Position numbers and translations under genes: made by a program
The notes under the pieces: model-generated
Databases searched by the model: none
What the model was told of the DNA's origin: nothing
Seen by the model: the letters and a program-made list of their open reading frames with translations, nothing else
Part shown: one piece after another, positions 26,586 through 34,756 of the stretch
How positions within the stretch are numbered: position 1 is the first letter of the stretch
Layout of the letters: every line of letters starts with the position of its first letter
Source of the DNA: Subtercola lobariae
GTDB taxonomy: Bacteria > Actinomycetota > Actinomycetes > Actinomycetales > Microbacteriaceae
NCBI RefSeq assembly: GCF_014640255.1
Contig: NZ_BMGP01000003.1
Coordinates: forward strand, 434,001 to 498,000
DNA length: 64,000 nt
Reading direction: 5' to 3'

Positions 26586-27560
26586 ATGAACTTCGCCACG
26601 CCCGCATCGCCCGCCCACTTCGCCTGGGGGTATGGGCTCGCCACGATCGCGGGCGACGGAACCGTGCTCGACACGTGGTACCCCGCGCCCCGGCTCGGGC
26701 GGCTGAGCGACGCGGTCGAGCCGTGGGTCGTGCCCGCCGAGCTCGAAGACGTCGCAGGTGCCGATGCGCGCCGCAATGTGCGCACCGAGGTCGTCACCGT
26801 GGAGATCGAGCTGTCAAAGGCGCCGCAGGGCACCTCAGACGCCTACCTTCGGCTGCACCTGCTCTCGCACCTGCTCACCGCACCGAACAGCATCAACCTC
26901 GACGGCATCTTCGGTCACCTGCCGATTGTCGTTTGGACGAACGCCGGCCCCGTGCATCCGGCAGACTTCGACCGGCTGCGACCGTCACTTCAACGAGCCG
27001 GAATCGCCGCACACGGCATCGACAAGTTTCCGCGCCTGCTCGACTACGTGAGCCCCGACCGAGTAAGAATTGCGGATGCCTCGCGGGTTCGTCTCGGCGC
27101 CCATCTGGCCCCTGGCACCACCGTGATGCACGAAGGGTTCGTGAACTTCAACGCCGGCACCCTGGGAACCTCTATGGTCGAGGGCCGAATTTCGCAGGGA
27201 GTGGTGGTGGGCGACGGGTCGGATATCGGCGGCGGAGCATCCATCATGGGCACCCTCTCGGGCGGCGGAACCCAGCGCGTGTCGATCGGTGAGCGCGCGC
27301 TGCTCGGCGCCAACTCGGGCATCGGCATCTCGATCGGCGACGACTCCGTGGTGGAGGCCGGCCTCTACGTGACCGCCGGCACCAAGGTCGTGCTCGTGGG
27401 CGCGGCACCCAGGCCCGACGGCACCACCCCCACGACCAAGGCCGTCGAGCTTTCGGGCGTGCCGAACCTTCTCTTTCGCCGCAACTCCATCACGGGCGCC
27501 GTCGAGGTTCTCTCGCGCACCGGCGCTGGCGTAACCCTCAACACCACCCTGCACGCCTGA
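26586..27560 (+). CDS. dapD: Tetrahydrodipicolinate N-succinyltransferase
   Basis: This 324-residue protein starts at ATG 26586, next to a TGGAGG Shine-Dalgarno. The N-terminal alpha/beta domain includes [21 protein letters not shown]. The C-terminal left-handed beta-helix is recognised by hexapeptide repeats ([54 protein letters not shown]). Residues [21 protein letters not shown] (quoted in part: [15 protein letters not shown]) match the actinobacterial long-form DapD. It succinylates tetrahydrodipicolinate using succinyl-CoA. The gene ends in a long terminator shared with gltA. Confidence 0.93.
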   Translation: MNFATPASPAHFAWGYGLATIAGDGTVLDTWYPAPRLGRLSDAVEPWVVPAELEDVAGADARRNVRTEVVTVEIELSKAPQGTSDAYLRLHLLSHLLTAPNSINLDGIFGHLPIVVWTNAGPVHPADFDRLRPSLQRAGIAAHGIDKFPRLLDYVSPDRVRIADASRVRLGAHLAPGTTVMHEGFVNFNAGTLGTSMVEGRISQGVVVGDGSDIGGGASIMGTLSGGGTQRVSIGERALLGANSGIGISIGDDSVVEAGLYVTAGTKVVLVGAAPRPDGTTPTTKAVELSGVPNLLFRRNSITGAVEVLSRTGAGVTLNTTLHA

Positions 27561-27567
27561 CCCACAT

Positions 27568-27621
27568 TGGATCACAAAAATCGCCCCAAACCCGAGTGGG
27601 TGGGGCGATTTTCGTGATCCA
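27568..27621. terminator. Bidirectional terminator with 21-bp arms
   Basis: The arms 27568-27588 and 27601-27621 pair at 20 of 21 positions, reading TGGATCACAAAAATCGCCCC on the left, with a 12-base loop. It lies between convergent dapD and gltA and shares the core GATCACAAAAA with the terminator at 17454. Confidence 0.88.
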
Positions 27622-27625
27622 TGTT

Positions 27626-28954
27626 CTAGCGGGCGGGAAACTCGCGCTCGGGCGAACCTAAGTAGAGCTGCTGCGGGCGGCCGATCTTGGTGGCCGGGTC
27701 GGTTTGCATCTCACGCCAGTGGGCGATCCAGCCCGGAAGCCGGCCGATAGCGAAGAGCACCGTGAACATGCGCGTGGGAAACCCCATCGCCTTGTAGATG
27801 ACGCCGGTGTAGAAGTCGACGTTGGGGTACAGCCGACGCGAGATGAAGTACTCGTCGGCCAACGCAATGGCCTCGAGCTCCTTGGCGATGTCGAGCAGAT
27901 CATCCTGCACGCCGAGCGCCGCCAGCACCTCGTCTGCGGCCTCTTTCACGAGCTTCGCGCGCGGGTCGTAGTTCTTGTAGACGCGGTGGCCGAAGCCCAT
28001 CAGGCGAACGCCCGCCTCTTTGTTCTTGACGCGCTCGACGAACTTCTCGACGCCCTCACCCGAGTCGCGAATCTGCGCGAGCATGGTGAGCACGGCCTCG
28101 TTCGCGCCGCCGTGCAGCGGGCCGTAGAGCGCGTTGATTCCGGCGGAGATCGAGGCGAACATGTTGGCCTCGGTCGAGCCGACCAGCCGAACCGTCGAGG
28201 TCGAGGCGTTCTGCTCGTGGTCTTCGTGCAGAATCAACAGCCGCTCGAGTGCCTTCGAGAGCACCGGGTTGATGACGTATGGCTCGGCCATGGTGCCGAA
28301 GTTCAGGCGCAAGAAATTGTCGATGAAACTGAGCGAGTTATCGGGGTACAAGAACGCCTGGCCGAGGCTCTTCTTGTGCGCATAGGCCGCCATCACGGGC
28401 AGCTTTGCGAGCAACCGGATGGTCGAAATCTCGACGTGCTCGGGGTTACGGGGGTCGAGCGAGTCTTGATAATACGTCGACAGAGCCGAGATGCCGGCCG
28501 AGAGCACCGACATCGGGTGCGCGTCGTGCGGCAGCGCATCGAAGAAGCTCTTCAGGTCTTCGTGCAGCAGCGTGTGGTGGCGAATTCGGTCGTCGAATTC
28601 GGCCAGCTCGGTGGGCGTGGGCAGCTCACCGTAGATGAGCAGCCATGCAGTCTCGAGGTACGTCGAGTTCTCGGCGATCTGGTCGATGGGGTAGCCGCGG
28701 TAACGCAGAATGCCCTTGTCGCCATCGATGTAGGTGATGCTCGAGCGAGTGGCCGAGGTGTTCACGAACCCGTAGTCGAGCGTGGTGAAGCCGGTCTGCT
28801 TGGTCAGCGTCGAGATGTCGATGGATGACGCACCGTCGACCGACGGCAGAATGGGAAACTCAGCGGTTCCGCCCGGAAAAGTCAGCTTCGCAACCCCCGG
28901 TTCGGGCGTCTCGTTCACGCCCGCGGTATCTGGCTGACCGTCGTTGTCGCCCAC
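27626..28954 (-). CDS. gltA: Citrate synthase
   Basis: This is a 442-residue type II-like citrate synthase. GTG 28954 is chosen because AAGGAGG lies six bases upstream, while the longer in-frame reading would overlap dapC. Catalytic and binding motifs are PLHGGANEAVLTML (about 265-280), MGFGHRVYKNYDPRAKLV (about 310-327) and PNVDFYTGVIY (about 385). It condenses oxaloacetate and acetyl-CoA to enter the TCA cycle. A Cys/Zn N-terminal form is not evident. It is transcribed in the same direction as dapC, which ends 38 bases upstream. Confidence 0.93.
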   Translation of the reverse strand: MGDNDGQPDTAGVNETPEPGVAKLTFPGGTAEFPILPSVDGASSIDISTLTKQTGFTTLDYGFVNTSATRSSITYIDGDKGILRYRGYPIDQIAENSTYLETAWLLIYGELPTPTELAEFDDRIRHHTLLHEDLKSFFDALPHDAHPMSVLSAGISALSTYYQDSLDPRNPEHVEISTIRLLAKLPVMAAYAHKKSLGQAFLYPDNSLSFIDNFLRLNFGTMAEPYVINPVLSKALERLLILHEDHEQNASTSTVRLVGSTEANMFASISAGINALYGPLHGGANEAVLTMLAQIRDSGEGVEKFVERVKNKEAGVRLMGFGHRVYKNYDPRAKLVKEAADEVLAALGVQDDLLDIAKELEAIALADEYFISRRLYPNVDFYTGVIYKAMGFPTRMFTVLFAIGRLPGWIAHWREMQTDPATKIGRPQQLYLGSPEREFPAR

Positions 28955-28991
28955 TGTGCCTCCTTGAGAATTCACGTTCACATGTCTCAGC

Positions 28992-30128
28992 CTAAACGAC
29001 GCGACGGGTATCTCGATGCCGAGATACTTCGTGCAGTCGCCTTGCCGCAGTTTCGATGCGTTCATCTGTCGCGGTGAGCGAGAAGCGAACGTGGTCGGGG
29101 TAGAACGAACCGTAGAACTCGCCGGGGCCCGCGACGATGCCGAGGTCGGCCAGTTCGGCGATGCTCTGCCAGCACGACACACCCGCACTCGCCCAGAGGT
29201 AGAGCCCCGCTTCGCTGCGGTCGATACGCAACCCGTACGCCTCGAGCGCGGGCTTCAGCACGGCACGCCTGGCCCGGTAGAGCTCCTTCTGCTCGGCGAC
29301 GTGAGCGTCATCGCCTAGCGCCACCGTCATAGCGGTCTGAACCGGCCCTGGCGGCATCATGCCGGCCTGCTTGCGCACGTTCAGCAGCCGGGCGATCAGC
29401 GACTCGTCGCCGGCGACGAAGGCCGCACGGTAACCCGCCAGGTTCGACTGCTTGCTGAGCGAGTACGCGGCAAGAACTCCGGCGGTGCTGTCGCCCACCA
29501 CCCGGGGGTCGAGGATGCTCGGCACCGGCTCCTCGGCCCACCGCCCCTCCCAGCCGAGCTCGGCGTAACACTCGTCGTTCACGATCACGGCTCCGAGCTC
29601 CCTCGCGCGTGCCACCGCGGCAGCGAGTTGCTCCACGGTCAGAACGCTGCCGTCGGGGTTGCCCGGAGAATTGAGCCAGACCAGTTTTGTGCCCGTCGGC
29701 CACTCGGCAGGGTCATCCGCTGCCACCGCGGGTGCGCCCGCGATGATGGCGCCCATTTCGTACGTGGGGTAGGCGGCCCGCGGATGCACGAGAACATCGC
29801 CCTCGCCGAAACCGAGCATGAAGGGCAGCCACGCCACGAACTCTTTCGAGCCGATGGTGGGCAGAACCGCGGTTTCTGACAGCCCGGGCACCGCCCGACG
29901 CCTCGCGAACCATGACGTGATGGCGCGGCGCAGCTCAGGGGTTCCGGCCGTCTGCGGGTAGGAATGGGCATCCGTCGCCGCAGCCAGCGCCTCACGCACT
30001 AGCGCCGGAGTGGGGTCGACCGGCGAACCGATCGAGAGGTCGACCAGCCCGTCGGGGTGCGCCTTCGCGCGTTCGACGAATGGAGCCATCTGCTCCCACG
30101 GGTAGTCGGGCAGCTCCTGAAGGCTCAC
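28992..30128 (-). CDS. dapC: Succinyldiaminopimelate transaminase
   Basis: This 378-residue fold-type I aminotransferase has VDLSIGSPVDPTP near residue 29, LVWLNSPGNPDGSVL with the conserved NPDG near residue 155, NDECYAEL, and PLP lysine in AYSLSKQSNLAGYRAAF near residue 225. DapC converts N-succinyl-2-amino-6-ketopimelate to N-succinyl-LL-diaminopimelate. The position directly downstream of fdxA (30-base gap) repeats the fdxC-dapC order of mycobacteria and many other actinobacteria, which favours DapC over other class I aminotransferases. Confidence 0.9.
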   Translation of the reverse strand: MSLQELPDYPWEQMAPFVERAKAHPDGLVDLSIGSPVDPTPALVREALAAATDAHSYPQTAGTPELRRAITSWFARRRAVPGLSETAVLPTIGSKEFVAWLPFMLGFGEGDVLVHPRAAYPTYEMGAIIAGAPAVAADDPAEWPTGTKLVWLNSPGNPDGSVLTVEQLAAAVARARELGAVIVNDECYAELGWEGRWAEEPVPSILDPRVVGDSTAGVLAAYSLSKQSNLAGYRAAFVAGDESLIARLLNVRKQAGMMPPGPVQTAMTVALGDDAHVAEQKELYRARRAVLKPALEAYGLRIDRSEAGLYLWASAGVSCWQSIAELADLGIVAGPGEFYGSFYPDHVRFSLTATDERIETAARRLHEVSRHRDTRRVV

Positions 30129-30158
30129 CGAAACACGCTCACAGCGTCGCCGGCCGGG

Positions 30159-30485
30159 CTAGGCGTGCGTGGCCTGCGGCGGCAGGGCCGAGATGACGGG
30201 GTGGTCTTTGGCGATAACGCCGATTTTCGCCGCGCCGCCGGGCGAACCGATGTCGGTGAAGAATTCGACGTTCGCCTTGTAGTAATCGGCCCATTCTTCG
30301 GGCAGATCGTCTTCGTAGTAGATGGCCTCGACGGGGCACACCGGCTCGCACGCACCGCAGTCGACGCACTCGTCGGGGTGGATGTACAGCGACCGTTCGC
30401 CTTCGTAAATGCAGTCGACAGGGCATTCGTCGATGCAGGCCCTGTCTTTGACATCGACACACGGCAAAGCGATGACATAGGTCAC
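30159..30485 (-). CDS. fdxA: 7Fe ferredoxin (FdxA type)
   Basis: This 108-residue electron carrier holds [3Fe-4S] and [4Fe-4S] clusters. The first cluster uses Cys9, Cys17 and Cys21 (CVDVKDRACIDECP, the C-x7-C-x3-CP pattern) and the second uses CVDCGACEPVCP. After the cluster domain comes the usual PEEWADYYKANVEFF segment of actinobacterial FdxA. The long C-terminal tail contains IAKDHPVISALPP. It probably supplies electrons to redox enzymes, with partners not defined by context. It is placed directly before dapC and may share its transcript. Confidence 0.93.
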   Translation of the reverse strand: MTYVIALPCVDVKDRACIDECPVDCIYEGERSLYIHPDECVDCGACEPVCPVEAIYYEDDLPEEWADYYKANVEFFTDIGSPGGAAKIGVIAKDHPVISALPPQATHA

Positions 30486-30522
30486 AGTGGTGAAATCCCT
30501 TCGAAACTGATCGTTGTCAAGT

Positions 30523-31002
30523 CTATTCGCTCGCGCTGACAGGCTTTTGCTCGGTCGGCTCCTGCGCGGTCGGCTCTTGCGCAGTCGGCTCTTGTCGACG
30601 AGCCACCCGGCGCGGCCAGGCCAGAATGACCAGCGAGATCACCGTGGGCGCGAACGTCCACACATAGCCCAGAGCATTCGCCGGAATCAGCACCGACCCG
30701 CCCGGGCTCTGCAAGGTGAGCGCCGCAACGATGCCCACGAGCCCGACCGCCGCGAGCAAGGCGAGCGTGCGCGTCGGCAGAATGAGTCGCAACCCGAGCA
30801 GCAGCAGAGCGCTCGCCAGGCAGCCCATGATGAGCCCGATGGGCAGGTCGAACCAGCCGAAAATGCTGATGGTGAACTGATTCACGACCGTACCGAGCAT
30901 GCCGAAAACCACACCGAGCAGCAACGCAACCAACCAGCTGCCCACCCGAACCAACCACGACTCGCCCACCTCTGGCGCGCGCTCAGTTTCTGCAGAGATC
31001 AC
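30523..31002 (-). CDS. Integral membrane protein (possible DUF6113) with C-terminal pentapeptide repeats
   Basis: This 159-residue protein starts at GTG 31002 with AAAGG just upstream. Four membrane helices are visible: about 19-43, 50-72 (FDLPIGLIMGCLASALLLLG), 78-97 and 105-130. The C-terminal tail reads QEPTA-QEPTA-QEPTE from three tandem 15-bp units at 30553-30597. Small membrane proteins beside fdxA-dapC are known in other actinobacteria under DUF6113, but I can only suggest this relation. Function is unknown. Confidence 0.7.
   Translation of the reverse strand: MISAETERAPEVGESWLVRVGSWLVALLLGVVFGMLGTVVNQFTISIFGWFDLPIGLIMGCLASALLLLGLRLILPTRTLALLAAVGLVGIVAALTLQSPGGSVLIPANALGYVWTFAPTVISLVILAWPRRVARRQEPTAQEPTAQEPTEQKPVSASE
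30553..30597 (-). repeat. Three tandem 15-bp repeats in the tail of the membrane-protein gene
   Basis: Three units of GGTCGGCTCYTGCGC type (30553, 30568, 30583) encode the QEPTA pentapeptide repeat on the minus strand. They stay in frame because each unit is five codons. Confidence 0.8.
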
Positions 31003-31121
31003 AATTGCCTTTCGTTATTGCCCTCAATTTAGCGAGGCTACCTGAACGCTGTACCGTAAAAGAGGCAATGGTGCCGCGACACTTTTCGGCAGCATCCCCT
31101 CACCTCACACGGAGACCATTC

Positions 31122-32066
31122 GTGAAATCCAGAACCTCAGCGCTCGCAGCGGCCGCTCTCATCGCCGCGCTGGCGCTCAGTGGATGCACGGCGAAAACGT
31201 CTCAAACGTCGACCTCTGGCGACTCAGGCAGCTCGAATAGTTCGAACAGCTCGGGCAGCCAAGCGATGACGCCCCAGATCTCGGTGGCGGTCGAGTTGAG
31301 CGAATCGACCAGCGATCTCGCGTACTACTTGCGTCAGCAGGCCGAACAGCTCGACGGCGGCGCAGCAGAATTTGCAGCCGCCTATCAGGCAGGCGACGAC
31401 GACCTCGCCCGTTCGCTTTACGCCCCCACCCGCATGTTCTACAACCGGATGCTCGTGGTCTCCGACTCGTTCGCCGACCTCGATGCCCGGCTCGACACCC
31501 GCCAGCAAGACCTGACCGCCGGTGAGGCGTTCACGGGGTGGCACGCCATCGAACAAGACCTCTACCCGGTGGCCGGCCAAGCACCGTATTCGGCAGAGCA
31601 GCGCACGGCGCTGGCGACGGGGCTCGCGGCCGATACGCACGCCCTCGTCGAGCAGATCAACGGTCTGCGACCTACCGTCGACCAGCAGACCGAGGGTGCG
31701 GCGAAGCTGCTGCAAACGCGCGGTGTGAATGCGGCCAACGGCGCCGAAGACGCGGCCTCGAGCTCTGACCTGTACGACCTGCAGGGCTACGTCGACGGCG
31801 CGCAGTTGGTCTTCGAGGGCATCCGTGTGGTTCTGGTGACGCAAGACGCGGCCCTCGCGACCACCCTCGATCACGAATTCGGCGGCATACAAGACTCCCT
31901 GAACGCTCAGCGTGAAGGGGTGGCGTTCAAACGGTACGACAAGGTCAGCGCAGACGACCTGGCCTCGCTCAAAGACAAGGTGTCGGCTCTCGCTGCCTCA
32001 CTAAGCCAGGTGACGGTGACGATGGCTCCGGCCACTGCGACGCCCACTCCCGCGCCCGCCGGCTGA
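31122..32066 (+). CDS. EfeO/imelysin-like (M75) lipoprotein without cupredoxin domain
   Basis: This 314-residue lipoprotein starts at GTG 31122 with a GGAG about nine bases upstream. A signal peptide ends in the lipobox ALSGC, and a Ser/Asn-rich linker follows. The M75 (imelysin/EfeO) domain carries the HxxE-type motif in AFTGWHAIEQDLYP (about residue 145) and the helical pattern of YAPTRMFYNRMLVVSDSFADLDARLD. It lacks the N-terminal cupredoxin domain present in the EfeO encoded at 33531. It is convergent with efeB. It may bind ferrous or ferric iron outside the membrane and support the EfeUOB system. Confidence 0.8.
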   Translation: MKSRTSALAAAALIAALALSGCTAKTSQTSTSGDSGSSNSSNSSGSQAMTPQISVAVELSESTSDLAYYLRQQAEQLDGGAAEFAAAYQAGDDDLARSLYAPTRMFYNRMLVVSDSFADLDARLDTRQQDLTAGEAFTGWHAIEQDLYPVAGQAPYSAEQRTALATGLAADTHALVEQINGLRPTVDQQTEGAAKLLQTRGVNAANGAEDAASSSDLYDLQGYVDGAQLVFEGIRVVLVTQDAALATTLDHEFGGIQDSLNAQREGVAFKRYDKVSADDLASLKDKVSALAASLSQVTVTMAPATATPTPAPAG

Positions 32067-32110
32067 CCCGCGCTTCGCAGCCGGGTCGTTCTAGAACCCG
32101 CGCGGGTTGC

Positions 32111-32145
32111 GCAAAAGCACCATGCGCCGCGCTCTTTGCTTTTGC
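32111..32145. terminator. Hairpin between convergent iron-uptake genes
   Basis: The arms GCAAAAGCA (32111-32119) and TGCTTTTGC (32137-32145) are perfectly complementary around a 17-base loop. A 14-bp palindrome, AACCCGCGCGGGTT, lies just before it at 32095-32108. Together they separate the M75 lipoprotein gene from efeB. Confidence 0.6.
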
Positions 32146-32189
32146 TCACCCTTGCCGGTCGCCAACCGCCAGGCGCCGGCGCGCCAGAA

Positions 32190-33530
32190 TCAGGCGAACA
32201 GGGCCTTACCGAAGTAGTCGCCCGCGCCGCTCAGCCCGGGCGGCACCGCGAACACCCCAGAACCCACGTGCCGAATGTATTCGTTGAGGCGATCTGATGC
32301 CCCGAGACGCGACTGTATCGAGACGAACTGCGCCGGGTCTTTCTGGTACGACAAGAACATCAGCCCAGCATCCAGTCGCCCCACGCTGTCGATGCCGTCG
32401 GTGAAGTTGTAGCCGCGGCGCAGAATCTTCACTCCCCCGTTGTTCTCATGGGCGGCGAGCGCCACGTGAGCGTTCGCCGGAATCACGAGCGCACCGTCTG
32501 AGCCCTTCGCCGCGAAATCGGGGGTGTCGAACTCACCCGTGCCGGTGAGCGGGGCGCCCGCAGCTTTGGTGCGGCCGAAGACGGCATGCTGGTCGGCGAT
32601 GTAGTCGGCGTCCCAGGTTTCGATGAGCATGTGAATCTTGCGGGCCACGAGATAGCTGCCGCCGACCATCCAACTCTGGTCGCTCTCATTGCCCACCCAG
32701 ACGAACTGGTCGAGCTCGTCGTCGGTCTTGATGTTGCGCGTGCCGTCTTTGTAACCCATCAGGTTGCGCGGGGTGGTCTGGCCCTGGCCAGCGGATGCCC
32801 GCCCGAACCCCTGCACCGTGTACCGTGTCGTCGCGGTGGTTCTGGCCATGCGCGCCAGATTTCGAATCGCGTGGTAGGCCACCTGGGGATCTGCCGCGCA
32901 GGCCTGAATGCAGATGTCGCCGCCGGTGAATTCGGGCGTGAGCGCATCGCTGGCGAAGGCCGGCAGATCGCTGAAGATGGCCGGCTTGTACTTCGCCCAG
33001 CCGAACCGGCTGTCGAACATCGACGGCGCGAAGCCGAGCGTCAGCGTCAGCGCGTTCGGGCCCATGCCATAGGCCTCACCCGTGTCACCCGGAACGGCCT
33101 GGTCGCGGTCTGGCTCGACGGCACCCACGGGCACGCCCTTCGAGTATTGCGCCATGGCGGCAGACCACTTGGCCAGCATGACCTGCAGCTCAGAGGCCGA
33201 GGCCGTGGTCACGTCGAACACCATCAGCACGAGGTGGTCTTGCGGTGGGGTCTGGATGCCCGCCTGATGCACCCCGTAGAAATCGACCACCGAGTCGTTC
33301 GGTGACGCCGCGGCAACCTCGGCTGCCTCGGCCGACTGCTCGGCGACGCCGGTAGCGACGATGCCCACGGCGGCGCCGGCCGCGGCGCTGGCGAGCGCGC
33401 CGCCGAAGAGCGCGCGGCGCGAGATACCGGTGGGGGTGGCCGGCGCACCCTCGAGGGGCACGCCTCTCGAGGGGGTGGGCGGCGCACCTTCGAGGGGCAC
33501 GCCGGCGTCGTTCTTACCGCGTTTGCGCAC
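32190..33530 (-). CDS. efeB: Dye-decolorizing-type peroxidase EfeB, Tat-exported
   Basis: This 446-residue DyP-type heme peroxidase, component of EfeUOB, has a twin-arginine signal ISRRALFGGALASAAAGAAV beginning near residue 36. The DyP motif GxxDG appears as LMGYKDGTRN (about 255), and the proximal heme His region is HVALAAHENNGG (about 365). The GTG at 33530 directly follows the efeO stop, so translation is coupled. Before the Tat motif lies an unusual repeat, GVPLEGAPPTPSR / GVPLEGAPATPTG, which may mean the true start is one of the internal GTG codons. EfeB oxidises ferrous iron or acts on heme outside the membrane. The three-gene order efeU-efeO-efeB is classical. Confidence 0.9.
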   Translation of the reverse strand: MRKRGKNDAGVPLEGAPPTPSRGVPLEGAPATPTGISRRALFGGALASAAAGAAVGIVATGVAEQSAEAAEVAAASPNDSVVDFYGVHQAGIQTPPQDHLVLMVFDVTTASASELQVMLAKWSAAMAQYSKGVPVGAVEPDRDQAVPGDTGEAYGMGPNALTLTLGFAPSMFDSRFGWAKYKPAIFSDLPAFASDALTPEFTGGDICIQACAADPQVAYHAIRNLARMARTTATTRYTVQGFGRASAGQGQTTPRNLMGYKDGTRNIKTDDELDQFVWVGNESDQSWMVGGSYLVARKIHMLIETWDADYIADQHAVFGRTKAAGAPLTGTGEFDTPDFAAKGSDGALVIPANAHVALAAHENNGGVKILRRGYNFTDGIDSVGRLDAGLMFLSYQKDPAQFVSIQSRLGASDRLNEYIRHVGSGVFAVPPGLSGAGDYFGKALFA

Positions 33531-34742
33531 TTACGCCGTCGCCACCTTTTCGGAGATCTGCGAGAGCGGCGCCTGCAGAGCCTGAATGGCCTGCGTCAGC
33601 TTCGTGGCGTCAGAGGCCTTCAGGGCGTCGGTGTAGAGGGCGTAACCGCCGATGGCCGAAGGATCTTTGTAGGTGGCGAGCAGAGCATCCACTGACGTGA
33701 ACTGGTCGGCGATCTGCTGCGTGAGAGTCGGGTCGATGGTGGTGAGGCCCGGCTTCAGGTACTCGAACGCCTGCTCAGAACCTTCGACGTTCGCCGCGAA
33801 GTCGAGCAAGTCGATGTGGCTGTAGGCCTCTTCTTCACCAGTGATCTTCGACGACTGAACCTCGTCGAGCAGACCGGATGCCCCGTTCGCGAGCTCTTCG
33901 GGCTTATAGGTCAGACCCGTGGTGAGCGTCTGCAACTGCGTGACGTCGGCGACGAGCTTGGTGCTCAGCGACTTCGTGTCGTCAGTGATGGCCTGGTTGG
34001 TAAAGAGGGCCTGTTCAATGGGATGAAAGCCCGTCCATTGAGTTCCGGGGTCGACATCGGCGATGCGTGCGTCGATCTCAGGGTCGAGATCGGCGAAGCT
34101 CTCGGCAACGGGCTCGATGCGCTCGTAGAACGGGCGCGCCTCGGCATATGCCGTCTGCGCCGCCGTCACATTGCCCGACTGAATGGCCGTGTCGAGTGCC
34201 TGGGTTGCGGTGACCAGCGCCTGCGCCTGGTCTTCGACGTACGATCCGTAGCCGGTGGTGCCCTCAGCGAGCAGGCTCTGGGTGTCGCTGGCGGTGGTTG
34301 CTGCGGCGCCCACCACGGTAAACGCGGTGTTTTCGGTGGTCGCACCGGGGCAGTTCAGGTTGTAGGTGCCGCCGGTGAGCGTGACGGTGAAGGAGGCGGG
34401 CTGAAGACCGGCCACGATGTTCTCGCGCTCACCGATGATGCGCTTGTCGCTGAGCAGTTCGACCTCGCTGAGGCCGGCTGCGTCGGTGTTCGTCACCTCG
34501 AAGGTCACAGGGCCTGCCGGGGCGCTCGAGTAGTCGAGCGCGCACTCCGAACCAGAGAGCGTGACCTTGACCTGAGCGGCGCCGTTCGACACGGGGGCGC
34601 TGCCGCCGGTCGGCGCTGCGGTCGAGCCCGGTGTGCTGGCGCTGCTGCAGCCCGTCAAGAGCAGGCTGCCCGCAATGAGGCCGCCCAGCACGGCGAAGCG
34701 CGCGCCGTTTCGGGCGCGAAAAGGGGTGGCGAATTTCGTCAT
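33531..34742 (-). CDS. efeO: Iron uptake lipoprotein EfeO (cupredoxin plus M75)
   Basis: This 403-residue protein has signal peptide and lipobox LLLTGC (Cys about 32). The cupredoxin-like domain spans about 55-145 (VKVTLSGSECALDYSSAPAGPVTFEVTNTD ... shown by SGSECALDYSS and GTYNLNCPGA). The M75 imelysin domain has the HxxE motif in WTGFHPIEQALF near residue 240 and ends in SQISEKVATA. EfeO binds iron periplasmically and hands it to the EfeU permease. It lies 14 bases downstream of efeU and touches efeB, forming one operon. Confidence 0.92.
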   Translation of the reverse strand: MTKFATPFRARNGARFAVLGGLIAGSLLLTGCSSASTPGSTAAPTGGSAPVSNGAAQVKVTLSGSECALDYSSAPAGPVTFEVTNTDAAGLSEVELLSDKRIIGERENIVAGLQPASFTVTLTGGTYNLNCPGATTENTAFTVVGAAATTASDTQSLLAEGTTGYGSYVEDQAQALVTATQALDTAIQSGNVTAAQTAYAEARPFYERIEPVAESFADLDPEIDARIADVDPGTQWTGFHPIEQALFTNQAITDDTKSLSTKLVADVTQLQTLTTGLTYKPEELANGASGLLDEVQSSKITGEEEAYSHIDLLDFAANVEGSEQAFEYLKPGLTTIDPTLTQQIADQFTSVDALLATYKDPSAIGGYALYTDALKASDATKLTQAIQALQAPLSQISEKVATA

Positions 34743-34756
34743 CGGTGGTGCAACTC

